Shown: positions 49,758-58,677 of the stretch, one piece after another | Position numbering within the stretch: position 1 is the first letter of the stretch | How the letters are laid out: each line of letters opens with the position of its first letter | NCBI GenBank assembly: GCA_947629935.1 | Contig: CANRFQ010000006.1 | Span: 1-59,527, forward strand | From: an uncultured Bacilli bacterium | GTDB taxonomy: Bacteria > Bacillota_I > Bacilli_A > RF39 > UBA660 | Direction: 5' to 3' | DNA: 59,527 bases | Position numbers and translations under genes: made by a program | The notes under the pieces: model-generated | Database searches by the model: none | The model's input: only the letters and a program-made list of their open reading frames with translations | Told to the model about the DNA's origin: nothing

Positions 49758-52700
49758 ATGATTATATATATAATTACAGATATTAACAGACTATTTACTT
49801 ATAATCTCCCTATCAAAATTGAAGGAAACTATTGGATCCACTATTCTAATAAAGAGAGCGAGAAAATCAATTTATTAAATGTTTCAGAATGTAATGGTCA
49901 ATGGATTATTAAAGTAAACGAAGGTTTTCAATTATATGATAATGGTGAAGTTGTAGATAAAAGTATATTAAAAACTAATAGTTTTTATTTTGTTAAAGAT
50001 TTATTTAACGATACTTTAATAACGATATTTTGTTCTAATGTAAATGATGATTTCCAATATTATGATATTAGTGGTTCACGAGAAATAATGATTGGAAGTA
50101 CACCTGGCTGTAATATTGTCTACAATAATACTTTAATTGCTGGTAATCAAGCAAAAATAGTAAATAATAATGGTCAATACTCGGTAATAAATTTAAGACC
50201 AGACAAAGCTAATGTCTTTGTAAATAAATATTCAATAGGCAACGATTATAGTATTCATCATGGAGATATTGTATTTATATTGGGACTTAAGATAATCATA
50301 TTAGGGAATATTTTAATAATAAATAATCCTGCTACTAGTGTTACTGTAAATTTACCATTCTATGATAAAAATTTATTGCTTGATGACACTCCTGAAGTAA
50401 CTGATGATGATTCAAATGTAACTGTATATACAAAAAAAGATTATTTTAATAGATCTCCTCGTTTTCGAAGTAAAATTAATACATTAGATATTACAATTGA
50501 TGATCCTCCAGCCAAAAAAAATGAAGATGATACACCTGCTATTTTAACAGTTGGCCCAATGCTTACGATGGGAATGACATCTGTAGTTATGCTTTTTACT
50601 TCTGTTAATAATGCTGTAAAAAATCAGACGGGAATTGTTTCTGTACTTCCTCAAATGATCATGGCAATAGCTATGATAGGGACTATGGTTTTTTGGCCAA
50701 CAATAACAAGGAATTTTAAGCAAAAACAAAATGATAAAAATGAAACAAAAAGAAGAGATAAGTATGAACTATATATTCAATCACTTCGTCAAAGAATAGT
50801 TAATAATATTACAAAACAAAGACAGATTTTAATGGAAAATCATATTTCTGTTGAAGATTGTATTCAAATTATTACTAATAAAAGTACTCGTTTATGGGAA
50901 AGAATAATCGAAGAAAATGATTTTTTAGTTGTTAGATTAGGACTTGGAACTGTACCTTTAGATATCGATATTCAATATAAAAAAGAAAATTTTGTTTTAG
51001 AAGATGATATATTAAAAGATATTGTTCAAAACCTTGTTGATGAAGCTCATAATATTAGTGGAGCTCCAATAACTGTTTCATTACTTCAAAAAAATATTAC
51101 TGGGGTAGTTGGAGATTATGATTTGTCTGCTAGTTTTTTAAAAGGAATTTTATTGCAACTTTTAACATTTTATTCGGCCGATATTTTAAAAATAGTTATT
51201 TTTACTAATGAGGCTAATGAACATAATTGGACTTGGATTAAAGAACTACAGCATTGTTGGGACAATGAACAAGAAAATCGTTATTTTGCTTCATCTAGTG
51301 ACGATGTTAAAGATGTAATTAGATTACTTGATAAAGAATATGAATTAAGAACGGAGTCGAATAATAATTCTGAATCAAATAGTAATTCTGAAAAATCTAA
51401 CTACCAAAATTTTATGCCTTATTATTTAATTTTGTGTGACGATTATAATATGGTATCTGATAATTCGTTTATTAAAAAATTATTGGCAAGTAACGAAAAT
51501 TATGGTTTTAGTATTGTTATATATAATGAGATGTTATCAGCTTTACCAAATCAAGCCAGCTGTTTTATTAATATTAATAAAGATGTTTCCGGAGTCATTG
51601 AAAAAGAACTTAGCACAAATACTCAAAAGGAATTTATGATCGAAGCACCAACCAATGATGATATTGAAAAATGTGCTAGGATTTTAGCCAATATTCCGGT
51701 CTTGTCTACCTCTAAATCTAAGGGATTACCTGAGTCCTGTGGATTATTAGAAATGTATAATGTTGGAAAAGTTGAAGGGCTTAATTCATCAAGTCGTTGG
51801 GTCCAAAATGATCCGACTGTTTCTTTAGCTGCTCCTATTGGCATTGATTCTAACGGAGATTTATTTAAGTTGGATCTTCATGAAAAATTTCATGGACCGC
51901 ATGGTTTAATTGCGGGGATGACTGGTTCTGGTAAAAGTGAATTTATAATAACTTTTGTTTTATCATTAGCCATAAATTATCATCCTAATGAAGTTGCTTT
52001 TGTTTTAATCGATTATAAAGGAGGAGGTTTAGCTTTAGCTTTTGAAAATAAAGAATTAGGAATTAGGCTTCCTCATATAGCGGGGACAATTACCAATTTA
52101 GATGTCACCGAGTTAAATAGAGCCTTAGCTTCTATTGAAGCTGAACTAAAAAGAAGACAAAGTGAATTTAATAATGCTCGTGATATTTCTGGAGAAAGTA
52201 CCATAGATATATATAAATACCAAAGATTATACCGAGAAGGGATAGTGAAAAAACCAATTCCTCATTTATTTTTAATTAGTGATGAGTTTGCGGAGTTAAA
52301 AGCGCAACAACCTGAATTTATGGATCAACTTATCAGTACTGCTCGTATTGGTCGTAGTTTAGGTGTGCATTTAATTTTAGCAACCCAAAAACCAGCGGGG
52401 GTAGTAAATGATCAAATTTGGAGTAATGCCAAGTTTAAAATATGTTTGAAAGTTCAAGATCAAGCGGATAGTAAGGATATGATTCGAGTTCCTGATGCTG
52501 CAGAGTTAAAACAAGTAGGAAGATTTTATTTGCTTGTTGGTTATAATGATTATTTTGCTATTGGGCAATCAGCTTATTGTGGTATGCCTTATATTCCATC
52601 TGATGTTATTAAAAAAAGTGTGGATACATCTTTAAACTTTGTTAATAATGTGGGTTACGTTATTAAAAGTATTGATGATTTTAAAACTGTCGATACAGAA

Positions 52701-54368
52701 GCGCAGGGTGAAGTTCTTTTGAATGTCGTAAAATATATTTCGGCGCTTGCCCAAGAACAAAATATAGTTGTTGATAGATTATGGCTAGATAGAATACCAA
52801 ACATAATTTATGTTAGCGATTTAATTACTAAATATAATTATCATAAAGAAGATTATGTTATAAATCCGGTAATTGGTGAATATGACGATCCTTCTAGACA
52901 AATGCAAGGATTAGTGACCTTACCTTTAACCGAACTAGATAACACTTTGATTTTTGGAATGACTGGTTCTGGAAAAGAAGATTTATTAGCCACTTTAATT
53001 TATTCTTGTATAACTACTTATACGACTTCCGAAATTAATTTCTATATAATTGATTGTGGATCGGAAACTTTAAAAATGTTTGCAAAAGCTCCACAAGTTG
53101 GTGATGTCATGTTAATTGCCGAAGGAGAGAAAATAGCCAATTGTTTTAAATTATTGATGGATGAATTTGTGGAAAGAAAAAAATTATTTGCTGATTATAA
53201 TGGCGATATAAAAGTCTATAATAGTATGAGTGCAAATAAAAAACCATATATTATTTCTATAATTAATAATTTTGATAACTTTTTAGAAAGTTATGCAAAT
53301 TTAGAGGAATCAGTGTCTAAATTAAGTCGAGAAGGTATGAAGTATGGTATATTATTCATTGTTGCTGGGAATACAATTAATTCTGTTCGATTTAAATTAA
53401 GACAAAATTTCCTTAATACTATTTGTTTAAGATTGATGGATCCATATGAGTATAATGATGCTTTTAATATCCGAAATAAAGTTATTCCTTCGGAAAATAA
53501 AGGAAGAGGCTTAATCAAAAAAGATGAAGTATATGAATTTCAAAGTGCTAGTATTTGTCCAGAAGAAAATAAAATGGAATTTATTAAAAATTTATGTAAT
53601 AAGTTAAATGAAGGCATTGCTCTAAAAGCTCCAAAAGTGCCAATTTTACCTGAGCATGCTAACATTGAATATTTTGAAAATGAAACATTAAATTTAGAGG
53701 CTTTACCAATTGGGGTTGAAAAAGAAACTTTAAAAACCGCAACCTTTAATTTTAAAGAATTTCCTATTTCAATAATTTCGGCTTCGTTAGCTAAAAATTT
53801 AACTAATTTTGCTAACGGGTTACTTCAAATGCTCGTAAAAGTAGATAATACAAAGGTTATAGTTTTAGATGCTGTTAATTTTTATAAAACGAGGGTAAAT
53901 CAAGTTACTTATTATACAGAGAATTTTGATAATGTTATAACTAATTTAAATAACTTAATCCAAAACAATTTAGAAACTCAAAATGTATCCGAAAATGTTG
54001 TCCTAGTAATTACTGGTCTAAATGATTTATTATCAACACTTGACTTAAGTATTAAAAAGGAATTTACAAACAATATTAAATTGTTGAAAAATATATCTTT
54101 TATGAGAATAATAGTTGTGGATGCTATTGATTCAATTAAACCATTGAATTATGAAGATTGGTTCAAATCTTCTATAAGTCCAAGTTATGGTATATGGGTA
54201 GGTAATGGTATAAGTGATCAAACAATACTAAAAACTACTGGTAACTTCCGTCAATTATCAGCTGAGATTAAAAATGATATGGGCTATGTCATAATTGAAA
54301 CCGCTCCAATTCTAGCTAAGTTGTTAGAATACACAGAAAAAAATTCCCAAGAAGTAGAGGTGTTATAA
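49758..54368 (+). CDS. essC: EssC-type FtsK/SpoIIIE ATPase of a type VIIb secretion system
   Basis: EssC is the motor and coupling protein of Gram-positive type VII secretion. The 1536-aa protein has N-terminal FHA-like domains (about 1-195; SREIMIGSTPGCNIV). Two TM helices (about 262-282 and 292-314) and a divergent first ATPase-like region (about 380-650) follow. A canonical FtsK/SpoIIIE ATPase has Walker A GMTGSGKS (720-727), AFVLIDYKGGG and Walker B LFLISDEFAEL. A second ATPase has GMTGSGKE (1067-1074), in which Glu replaces the Mg-binding Ser/Thr. A degenerate third domain without a P-loop makes up the C-terminus. ATG 49758 is chosen for its SD. EsaB follows with a one-base overlap. Confidence 0.92.
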   Translation: MIIYIITDINRLFTYNLPIKIEGNYWIHYSNKESEKINLLNVSECNGQWIIKVNEGFQLYDNGEVVDKSILKTNSFYFVKDLFNDTLITIFCSNVNDDFQYYDISGSREIMIGSTPGCNIVYNNTLIAGNQAKIVNNNGQYSVINLRPDKANVFVNKYSIGNDYSIHHGDIVFILGLKIIILGNILIINNPATSVTVNLPFYDKNLLLDDTPEVTDDDSNVTVYTKKDYFNRSPRFRSKINTLDITIDDPPAKKNEDDTPAILTVGPMLTMGMTSVVMLFTSVNNAVKNQTGIVSVLPQMIMAIAMIGTMVFWPTITRNFKQKQNDKNETKRRDKYELYIQSLRQRIVNNITKQRQILMENHISVEDCIQIITNKSTRLWERIIEENDFLVVRLGLGTVPLDIDIQYKKENFVLEDDILKDIVQNLVDEAHNISGAPITVSLLQKNITGVVGDYDLSASFLKGILLQLLTFYSADILKIVIFTNEANEHNWTWIKELQHCWDNEQENRYFASSSDDVKDVIRLLDKEYELRTESNNNSESNSNSEKSNYQNFMPYYLILCDDYNMVSDNSFIKKLLASNENYGFSIVIYNEMLSALPNQASCFININKDVSGVIEKELSTNTQKEFMIEAPTNDDIEKCARILANIPVLSTSKSKGLPESCGLLEMYNVGKVEGLNSSSRWVQNDPTVSLAAPIGIDSNGDLFKLDLHEKFHGPHGLIAGMTGSGKSEFIITFVLSLAINYHPNEVAFVLIDYKGGGLALAFENKELGIRLPHIAGTITNLDVTELNRALASIEAELKRRQSEFNNARDISGESTIDIYKYQRLYREGIVKKPIPHLFLISDEFAELKAQQPEFMDQLISTARIGRSLGVHLILATQKPAGVVNDQIWSNAKFKICLKVQDQADSKDMIRVPDAAELKQVGRFYLLVGYNDYFAIGQSAYCGMPYIPSDVIKKSVDTSLNFVNNVGYVIKSIDDFKTVDTEAQGEVLLNVVKYISALAQEQNIVVDRLWLDRIPNIIYVSDLITKYNYHKEDYVINPVIGEYDDPSRQMQGLVTLPLTELDNTLIFGMTGSGKEDLLATLIYSCITTYTTSEINFYIIDCGSETLKMFAKAPQVGDVMLIAEGEKIANCFKLLMDEFVERKKLFADYNGDIKVYNSMSANKKPYIISIINNFDNFLESYANLEESVSKLSREGMKYGILFIVAGNTINSVRFKLRQNFLNTICLRLMDPYEYNDAFNIRNKVIPSENKGRGLIKKDEVYEFQSASICPEENKMEFIKNLCNKLNEGIALKAPKVPILPEHANIEYFENETLNLEALPIGVEKETLKTATFNFKEFPISIISASLAKNLTNFANGLLQMLVKVDNTKVIVLDAVNFYKTRVNQVTYYTENFDNVITNLNNLIQNNLETQNVSENVVLVITGLNDLLSTLDLSIKKEFTNNIKLLKNISFMRIIVVDAIDSIKPLNYEDWFKSSISPSYGIWVGNGISDQTILKTTGNFRQLSAEIKNDMGYVIIETAPILAKLLEYTEKNSQEVEVL

Positions 54369-54622
54369 TGAGTAATAAAATATTAATTGAAGTATATGTT
54401 CCCCTAATTGAACTAAGATATGATGTTTTTATACCTATTAATAAAAAAATAAAAAATGTCACCCGTCTTTTAAATATGGCTATTGTTGATTTGTCTAATG
54501 GCAGCTGGCCAGCCGATAAAAATGTTCGCTTATATGATAGAGCTAGTGGATTTCTTTTAGATCCCTTAAAAAATGTCAAAGATGCTGGGCTAGTTAATGG
54601 CTCCCAGATTATCTTGTTTTAA
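54368..54622 (+). CDS. esaB: EsaB/YukD ubiquitin-like type VII accessory protein
   Basis: This 84-aa protein has the beta-grasp pattern of YukD/EsaB: strand ILIEVYVPLIELRYDVFIP, helix KKIKNVTRLLNMAIVDL, then VRLYDRASGFLLDP and the closing strand GLVNGSQIILF. EsaB-like proteins are cytoplasmic and needed for, or regulate, type VIIb secretion. The ATG overlaps the essC stop (TAATG), so the two are translationally coupled. A terminator follows at once. EssA, EssB and EsaA, which usually accompany it, are not next to it. Confidence 0.85.
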   Translation: MSNKILIEVYVPLIELRYDVFIPINKKIKNVTRLLNMAIVDLSNGSWPADKNVRLYDRASGFLLDPLKNVKDAGLVNGSQIILF

Positions 54623-54647
54623 AAATCTAGTTATCTAGATTTTTTTC
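54622..54647 (+). terminator. Terminator after esaB
   Basis: AAAATCTAG, loop TTAT, CTAGATTTT, then T. Confidence 0.9.
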
Positions 54648-54742
54648 TATTAGAAGAATATTTAATTTATTTTTAGAAAAAATATAACTAGTTTGATTAT
54701 TAGCATTAATTATTATACAATTATAAAGAAAAGAGGTATTTT

Positions 54743-56563
54743 ATGTGCGGTATAGCTGGCTTTGTAAGTCAAGAAAAAAATAAAAAGAAAATATTAAAAG
54801 CTATGTGTGATCGAATAATTCATCGAGGTCCGGATGGGGAAGGATATTATACGGATGAAAATGTGGCTTTAGGTCATCGACGCCTAGCAATTATTGATTT
54901 AGATCTTGGCTCTCAACCCATGTTTAATGAAAATCAAAATATTATTGTTATTTTTAATGGAGAAATATATAATTATATTGAATTAAGAGCGCAGCTTAAA
55001 AAAAAGGGCCATAAATTTGCTACAAATTCGGATACCGAAGTGTTAGTGCATGGTTATGAAGAATGGCAAGAAGAACTACCGACTAAATTACGAGGCATGT
55101 TTGCTTTTGTCATTTGGGATAAAAAAAATAAAAAATTATTTGGAGCTCGAGATCACTTCGGAATAAAGCCTCTTTATTACACCCAGATTGGTGATACTCT
55201 CTTATTTGCTTCCGAAATAAAATCCTTTTTAGAATATCCCACTTTTAAAAAAGAATTGAATAAAGAGATTTTAGGACCTTATCTTTCTTTTAACTATGTC
55301 CCAACTGCCGAAACTTTCTTTAAAGGCGTTTATCGTTTGGATCCCGGATATTCCTTGACATATCAAGAAGGTAAATTAAATATAAATCAATACTTTAAGT
55401 TAACATTTGCTCCTCAAGAAAGGGATTTTGCAACTATTGTTGAAGAAATTAGTCAGGTCATGGAAGATAGTGTTAATAAGCACATGTTAAGTGATGTAGA
55501 AGTAGGTTCTTTTTTATCTAGTGGTATCGATTCATCCTATATTGTTTCTTTAGCTAAACCAGATAATACATATACAATAGGGTATGATATTCCGAAATAT
55601 AATGAGGCTGATTACGCCAAAGATTTAACTCAAAGGTTAGGAATTAAAAATAAAAGCAAAAAAATCAATAAAGATGAATACTTAAAAGTCATTCCCAAAA
55701 TAATGTATCATATGGATGAACCCTTAGCTGATGCTTCGGCTGTTGCTTTATATTTCGTTTCTCAACTTGCTGCTAAGGATGTTAAAGTTGTTTTATCAGG
55801 GGAGGGAGCCGATGAATTATTTGGTGGCTACAATACTTATAGAGAAAGTGTAGATTATAATTTTTATAATAAAATTCCTTTTGTAATAAGAAAAATAATT
55901 TCGAAGATTTGTAGTATCTTTCCGGAACATCGCGGGATTAACTTTTTAGTAAGACGTGGCCAATCTCTAGAAGAATCATACATTGGTGTTAATAAGGTCT
56001 TCTCGGAAAAAGAAGCAAAAAAAATTCTTAATATACCCGTTAAAATTAAAAATAAAGATTTAACTCAAAAATATTTTGCGGAGCAAAAAAATCAAGATGA
56101 GATTATCCAAAGACAAGCGATTGATATTAATTTTTGGCTAATTAAGGATATCTTTGCTAAAGCAGATCGCATGACTATGGCTAACTCTTTAGAAGGTAGA
56201 GTCCCTTTTACCGATATTGAAGTCTTTAAAGTAGCTCGTAGTTTACCAAAAAATGCCAAAGTTACTAAAGAAAATACCAAAGTAGCTTTAAGAGAAGCAG
56301 CTCATAAGGTAATTCCTAATGAATCTTATAAAAAGAAAAAATTAGGGTTCCCAGTGCCTTTAAGAGAATGGATGAGAGAGGAAACTTATTATAAAGAAAT
56401 AAAATCCAAATTTAATTCGAATATTGCTAAAGAATTATTTAATAATGAAAGAATTATAAAATTGCTAGATGATCATTATCACAGTAAATGTGATAATTAT
56501 AAAAAGATTTGGACAATTTATTGTTTTATCATCTGGTATCAAGTGTTTTTTGAAGAATCTTAA
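54743..56563 (+). CDS. asnB: Asparagine synthetase (glutamine-hydrolysing)
   Basis: AsnB makes asparagine from aspartate, ATP and glutamine-derived ammonia. The 606-aa protein starts MCGIAGFV, with the catalytic Cys2 of the class II glutamine amidotransferase domain (IIHRGPDGEGYY, RLAIIDL, NGEIYNY, SDTEVL). The synthetase domain has the PP-loop SFLSSGIDSSYI (near 255), then LSGEGADELFGGY and EGRVPFTD. The length is typical. SD AAGAGGT before ATG 54743. It lies between the type VII genes and pgk. AsnB-like enzymes can also amidate other carboxylates, such as peptidoglycan diaminopimelate. Confidence 0.95.
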   Translation: MCGIAGFVSQEKNKKKILKAMCDRIIHRGPDGEGYYTDENVALGHRRLAIIDLDLGSQPMFNENQNIIVIFNGEIYNYIELRAQLKKKGHKFATNSDTEVLVHGYEEWQEELPTKLRGMFAFVIWDKKNKKLFGARDHFGIKPLYYTQIGDTLLFASEIKSFLEYPTFKKELNKEILGPYLSFNYVPTAETFFKGVYRLDPGYSLTYQEGKLNINQYFKLTFAPQERDFATIVEEISQVMEDSVNKHMLSDVEVGSFLSSGIDSSYIVSLAKPDNTYTIGYDIPKYNEADYAKDLTQRLGIKNKSKKINKDEYLKVIPKIMYHMDEPLADASAVALYFVSQLAAKDVKVVLSGEGADELFGGYNTYRESVDYNFYNKIPFVIRKIISKICSIFPEHRGINFLVRRGQSLEESYIGVNKVFSEKEAKKILNIPVKIKNKDLTQKYFAEQKNQDEIIQRQAIDINFWLIKDIFAKADRMTMANSLEGRVPFTDIEVFKVARSLPKNAKVTKENTKVALREAAHKVIPNESYKKKKLGFPVPLREWMREETYYKEIKSKFNSNIAKELFNNERIIKLLDDHYHSKCDNYKKIWTIYCFIIWYQVFFEES

Positions 56564-56648
56564 AAATACTTGACATAAAATTTGAGGAAAATTCGGGCAT
56601 TAGTAATTAATTTAAGAAAAATATGGTATCATGATAATAGGTGATTGT

Positions 56649-57887
56649 ATGTATAAAACTTTAAAAGATATAGATGTAAAAGATAAAAAAGTAGTATTAA
56701 GATGTGATTTTAATGTGCCTATTAAAGATGGGAATATTTTAGATGATAATAAAATTCGTGCTTCCTTAGAAACTATTAAATATTTAATAAACGAAAATGC
56801 CAAAATAATTATCTTATCCCATTTAGGGAAAATAAAAGATAAGTCTGATTTACGAAAAAATACCTTAACTCCTATTGCCCAACATTTATTAAAATTAATA
56901 ACCGCTGATCCAGCATGTGCAGGATCAAAGGTAATTTTTTCTAATCGGACAAGAAGTAATGCTTTAAAAGAAAAAGTCGACGGTCTAAATTCCAAAGAAA
57001 TTTTAATTATTGAAAATACTCGTTATGAAGATTACCCAAGTAAATACGAAAGTAATTGTGATGAAGAACTTTCTAAGTTTTGGGCTTCTTTAGGAGATAT
57101 TTTTGTTAATGACGCTTTTGCTTGTGCACATAGAGTTCATGCTTCGACAGTGGGAATTGCTAAATATTTACCAAGTTGTATCGGTTTCCTTTTCCAAAAA
57201 GAATTAGATTCCTTAAATAAGTATGTTTTAAATGCTGATCATCCTTTTACAGTTATTATGGGGGGAGCTAAGTTAGAAGATAAAATAAATGTTATTAAAA
57301 AATTACTACCTATTTGTGATCATTTATTATTAACAGGAGGTATAGCCAATACTTTTTTAAAAGTTTTAAATATTAAAATTGGTTTTTCTTTAGCTTCGCA
57401 AGATGGAGAGTTACTAGCTGATATTAAACAGATGTTATTAGAATATAAAAATAAAATTGTTTTGCCTTTTGATGCGATAGTGGGAAGTAGCTATGAAAAA
57501 GAATATACAAATTATAAAACAATCAATAATATTGAAGATAATGAAATCATCTATGATTTAGGTTCTAAGACTTTAGATAAATATAAACAATATATCAATA
57601 AATCAAAAACTATTTTTGTAAACGGTACAGCGGGTTTATACGAAGATGATAGATATTCTAATGGGACAAAAGAACTATTAAATATTTTAAATGATGCTGA
57701 GGCAAATGTTATTTTTGGCGGAGGAGACTCCGTAGCAGCTGTCCATAAATTTTTACCTACTAATGATTTTACATATCTTTGTACTGGAGGCGGAGCTACC
57801 TTAGAATACATTGCCAATGGTAATTTGCCTGTTTTAAAAGCCTTAGAATCTAAGGAGGAAGAGGGATATGAAATACTTGATTTTTAA
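56649..57887 (+). CDS. pgk: Phosphoglycerate kinase, divergent
   Basis: Pgk transfers phosphate from 1,3-bisphosphoglycerate to ADP in glycolysis. The 412-aa protein keeps the family blocks: VVLRCDFNVPI (about 16), SHLGKIKDKSDLRK (Lys where the Arg of HLGRP is usual), ENTRYED, NDAFACAHRVHASTVG, IMGGAKLEDKI, GGIANTFL and the nucleotide-loop GGGDSVAAV near the end. It is clearly homologous but diverged, and carries an extra segment ADPACAGS near residue 90 encoded by a palindrome (56906-56927). ATG 56649 has AGGTGA upstream. TpiA starts inside its 3' end, overlapping by 20 bases. Confidence 0.93.
   Translation: MYKTLKDIDVKDKKVVLRCDFNVPIKDGNILDDNKIRASLETIKYLINENAKIIILSHLGKIKDKSDLRKNTLTPIAQHLLKLITADPACAGSKVIFSNRTRSNALKEKVDGLNSKEILIIENTRYEDYPSKYESNCDEELSKFWASLGDIFVNDAFACAHRVHASTVGIAKYLPSCIGFLFQKELDSLNKYVLNADHPFTVIMGGAKLEDKINVIKKLLPICDHLLLTGGIANTFLKVLNIKIGFSLASQDGELLADIKQMLLEYKNKIVLPFDAIVGSSYEKEYTNYKTINNIEDNEIIYDLGSKTLDKYKQYINKSKTIFVNGTAGLYEDDRYSNGTKELLNILNDAEANVIFGGGDSVAAVHKFLPTNDFTYLCTGGGATLEYIANGNLPVLKALESKEEEGYEILDF
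56906..56927. repeat. 22-bp near-palindrome inserted in frame in pgk
   Basis: TGATCC-A-GCA-TG-TGC-A-GGATCA: all pairs match except the A/A at one symmetric position. It encodes ADPACAGS, where other Pgk sequences have a direct join between the preceding helix and the KVIFSNRTR strand. Confidence 0.65.
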
Positions 57888-58566
57888 TTTAAAATCTAAA
57901 TTAAATTATCAAGATTTAGAAAGTTATTATAAACCTTTAGTTACCTATCAAAAAGACATTGTTATTGTGCCCAGTTATCTTTATCTAAACTACTTTTTAG
58001 AAAAAGGTTTTACAGTTGGAGCTCAAGACGTTTCTAAATTTCCTAAAGGTAATTTCACCGGTGAAGTAAACGCCGAAGCTTTAAAGTCTATTGGGTGTGA
58101 ATTTGTATTAATCGGTCATTACGAAAGAAGAAAATATTTTAAAGAAAAAAAAGAAGATTTAATTTCAAAAATCAAAGAAGCTTTAAGTCAAAATTTAAAA
58201 ATAATATTATGCCTTAGCGAAAATAAGAGCAAATATAATTTTAAAATAATAAAAAAACAAATAGATGAAATCTTTTCGCAACTTTCTATCGACGATTTAA
58301 AACAAATCATATTAGCCTATGAGCCTTCTTTTCTAATTGGACAAAGCTCTTTAATTGATATTAAAAAAGTATCTAATATTATAAATAACCTTAATGCTTA
58401 TGTGCTTAATAAGTATTATTTGCAATTAGATATAATTTATGGTGGAAGTGTTAATTTAAATAACTTTGAAAAGTTGAAACAACTGCCAGTTTCGGGATTT
58501 TTAATTGGCGAAGTATCGACACAACTAGACGAGGTTTTGACACTTTTAGAAAAGGCCAAACAATAA
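57868..58566 (+). CDS. tpiA: Triosephosphate isomerase, divergent
   Basis: TpiA interconverts dihydroxyacetone phosphate and glyceraldehyde 3-phosphate. The 232-aa protein is slightly short for the family (about 250) and diverged, but keeps the active site. NLKSK near residue 7 replaces NWKMN, with Asn and Lys kept. VGAQDVSKFPKGNFTGEV, the electrophile His in IGHYERR, the base Glu in AYEPSFLIG and the phosphate loop YGGSV are all present. The flexible loop 6 (PSFLIGQS) is altered from the usual PVWAIGTG. SD AAGGAGGAAGAGGG (57852-57865) lies in the 3' end of pgk, which overlaps by 20 bases, so the two are coupled. Confidence 0.88.
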   Translation: MKYLIFNLKSKLNYQDLESYYKPLVTYQKDIVIVPSYLYLNYFLEKGFTVGAQDVSKFPKGNFTGEVNAEALKSIGCEFVLIGHYERRKYFKEKKEDLISKIKEALSQNLKIILCLSENKSKYNFKIIKKQIDEIFSQLSIDDLKQIILAYEPSFLIGQSSLIDIKKVSNIINNLNAYVLNKYYLQLDIIYGGSVNLNNFEKLKQLPVSGFLIGEVSTQLDEVLTLLEKAKQ

Positions 58567-58572
58567 TCGACA
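58515..58572 (-). promoter_or_regulatory. Two near-consensus 0A boxes upstream of spo0A
   Basis: On the minus strand TGTCGAT occurs at 58515-58521 and 58566-58572, one base from the Spo0A box TGTCGAA. The second lies about 105 bases before the spo0A start. A short dyad GAATA/TATTC at about 58592-58610 lies between. Autoregulation of spo0A is known in Bacillus; here it is only suggested. Confidence 0.35.
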
Positions 58573-58677
58573 TTCTTTTACAAATGTTTACAGAATAAGA
58601 CAAAGTATTCTCTAGTAATTTGATTTCATCTTTTATATAATTAACTTGCGTGCAGTAAATAAGGAAGGATAGAAAAG

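Noticed and set aside
54648-54742. T-box or other riboswitch before asnB
   Set aside because: The gap is only about 95 bases and AT-rich, with no T-box sequence or antiterminator pair.
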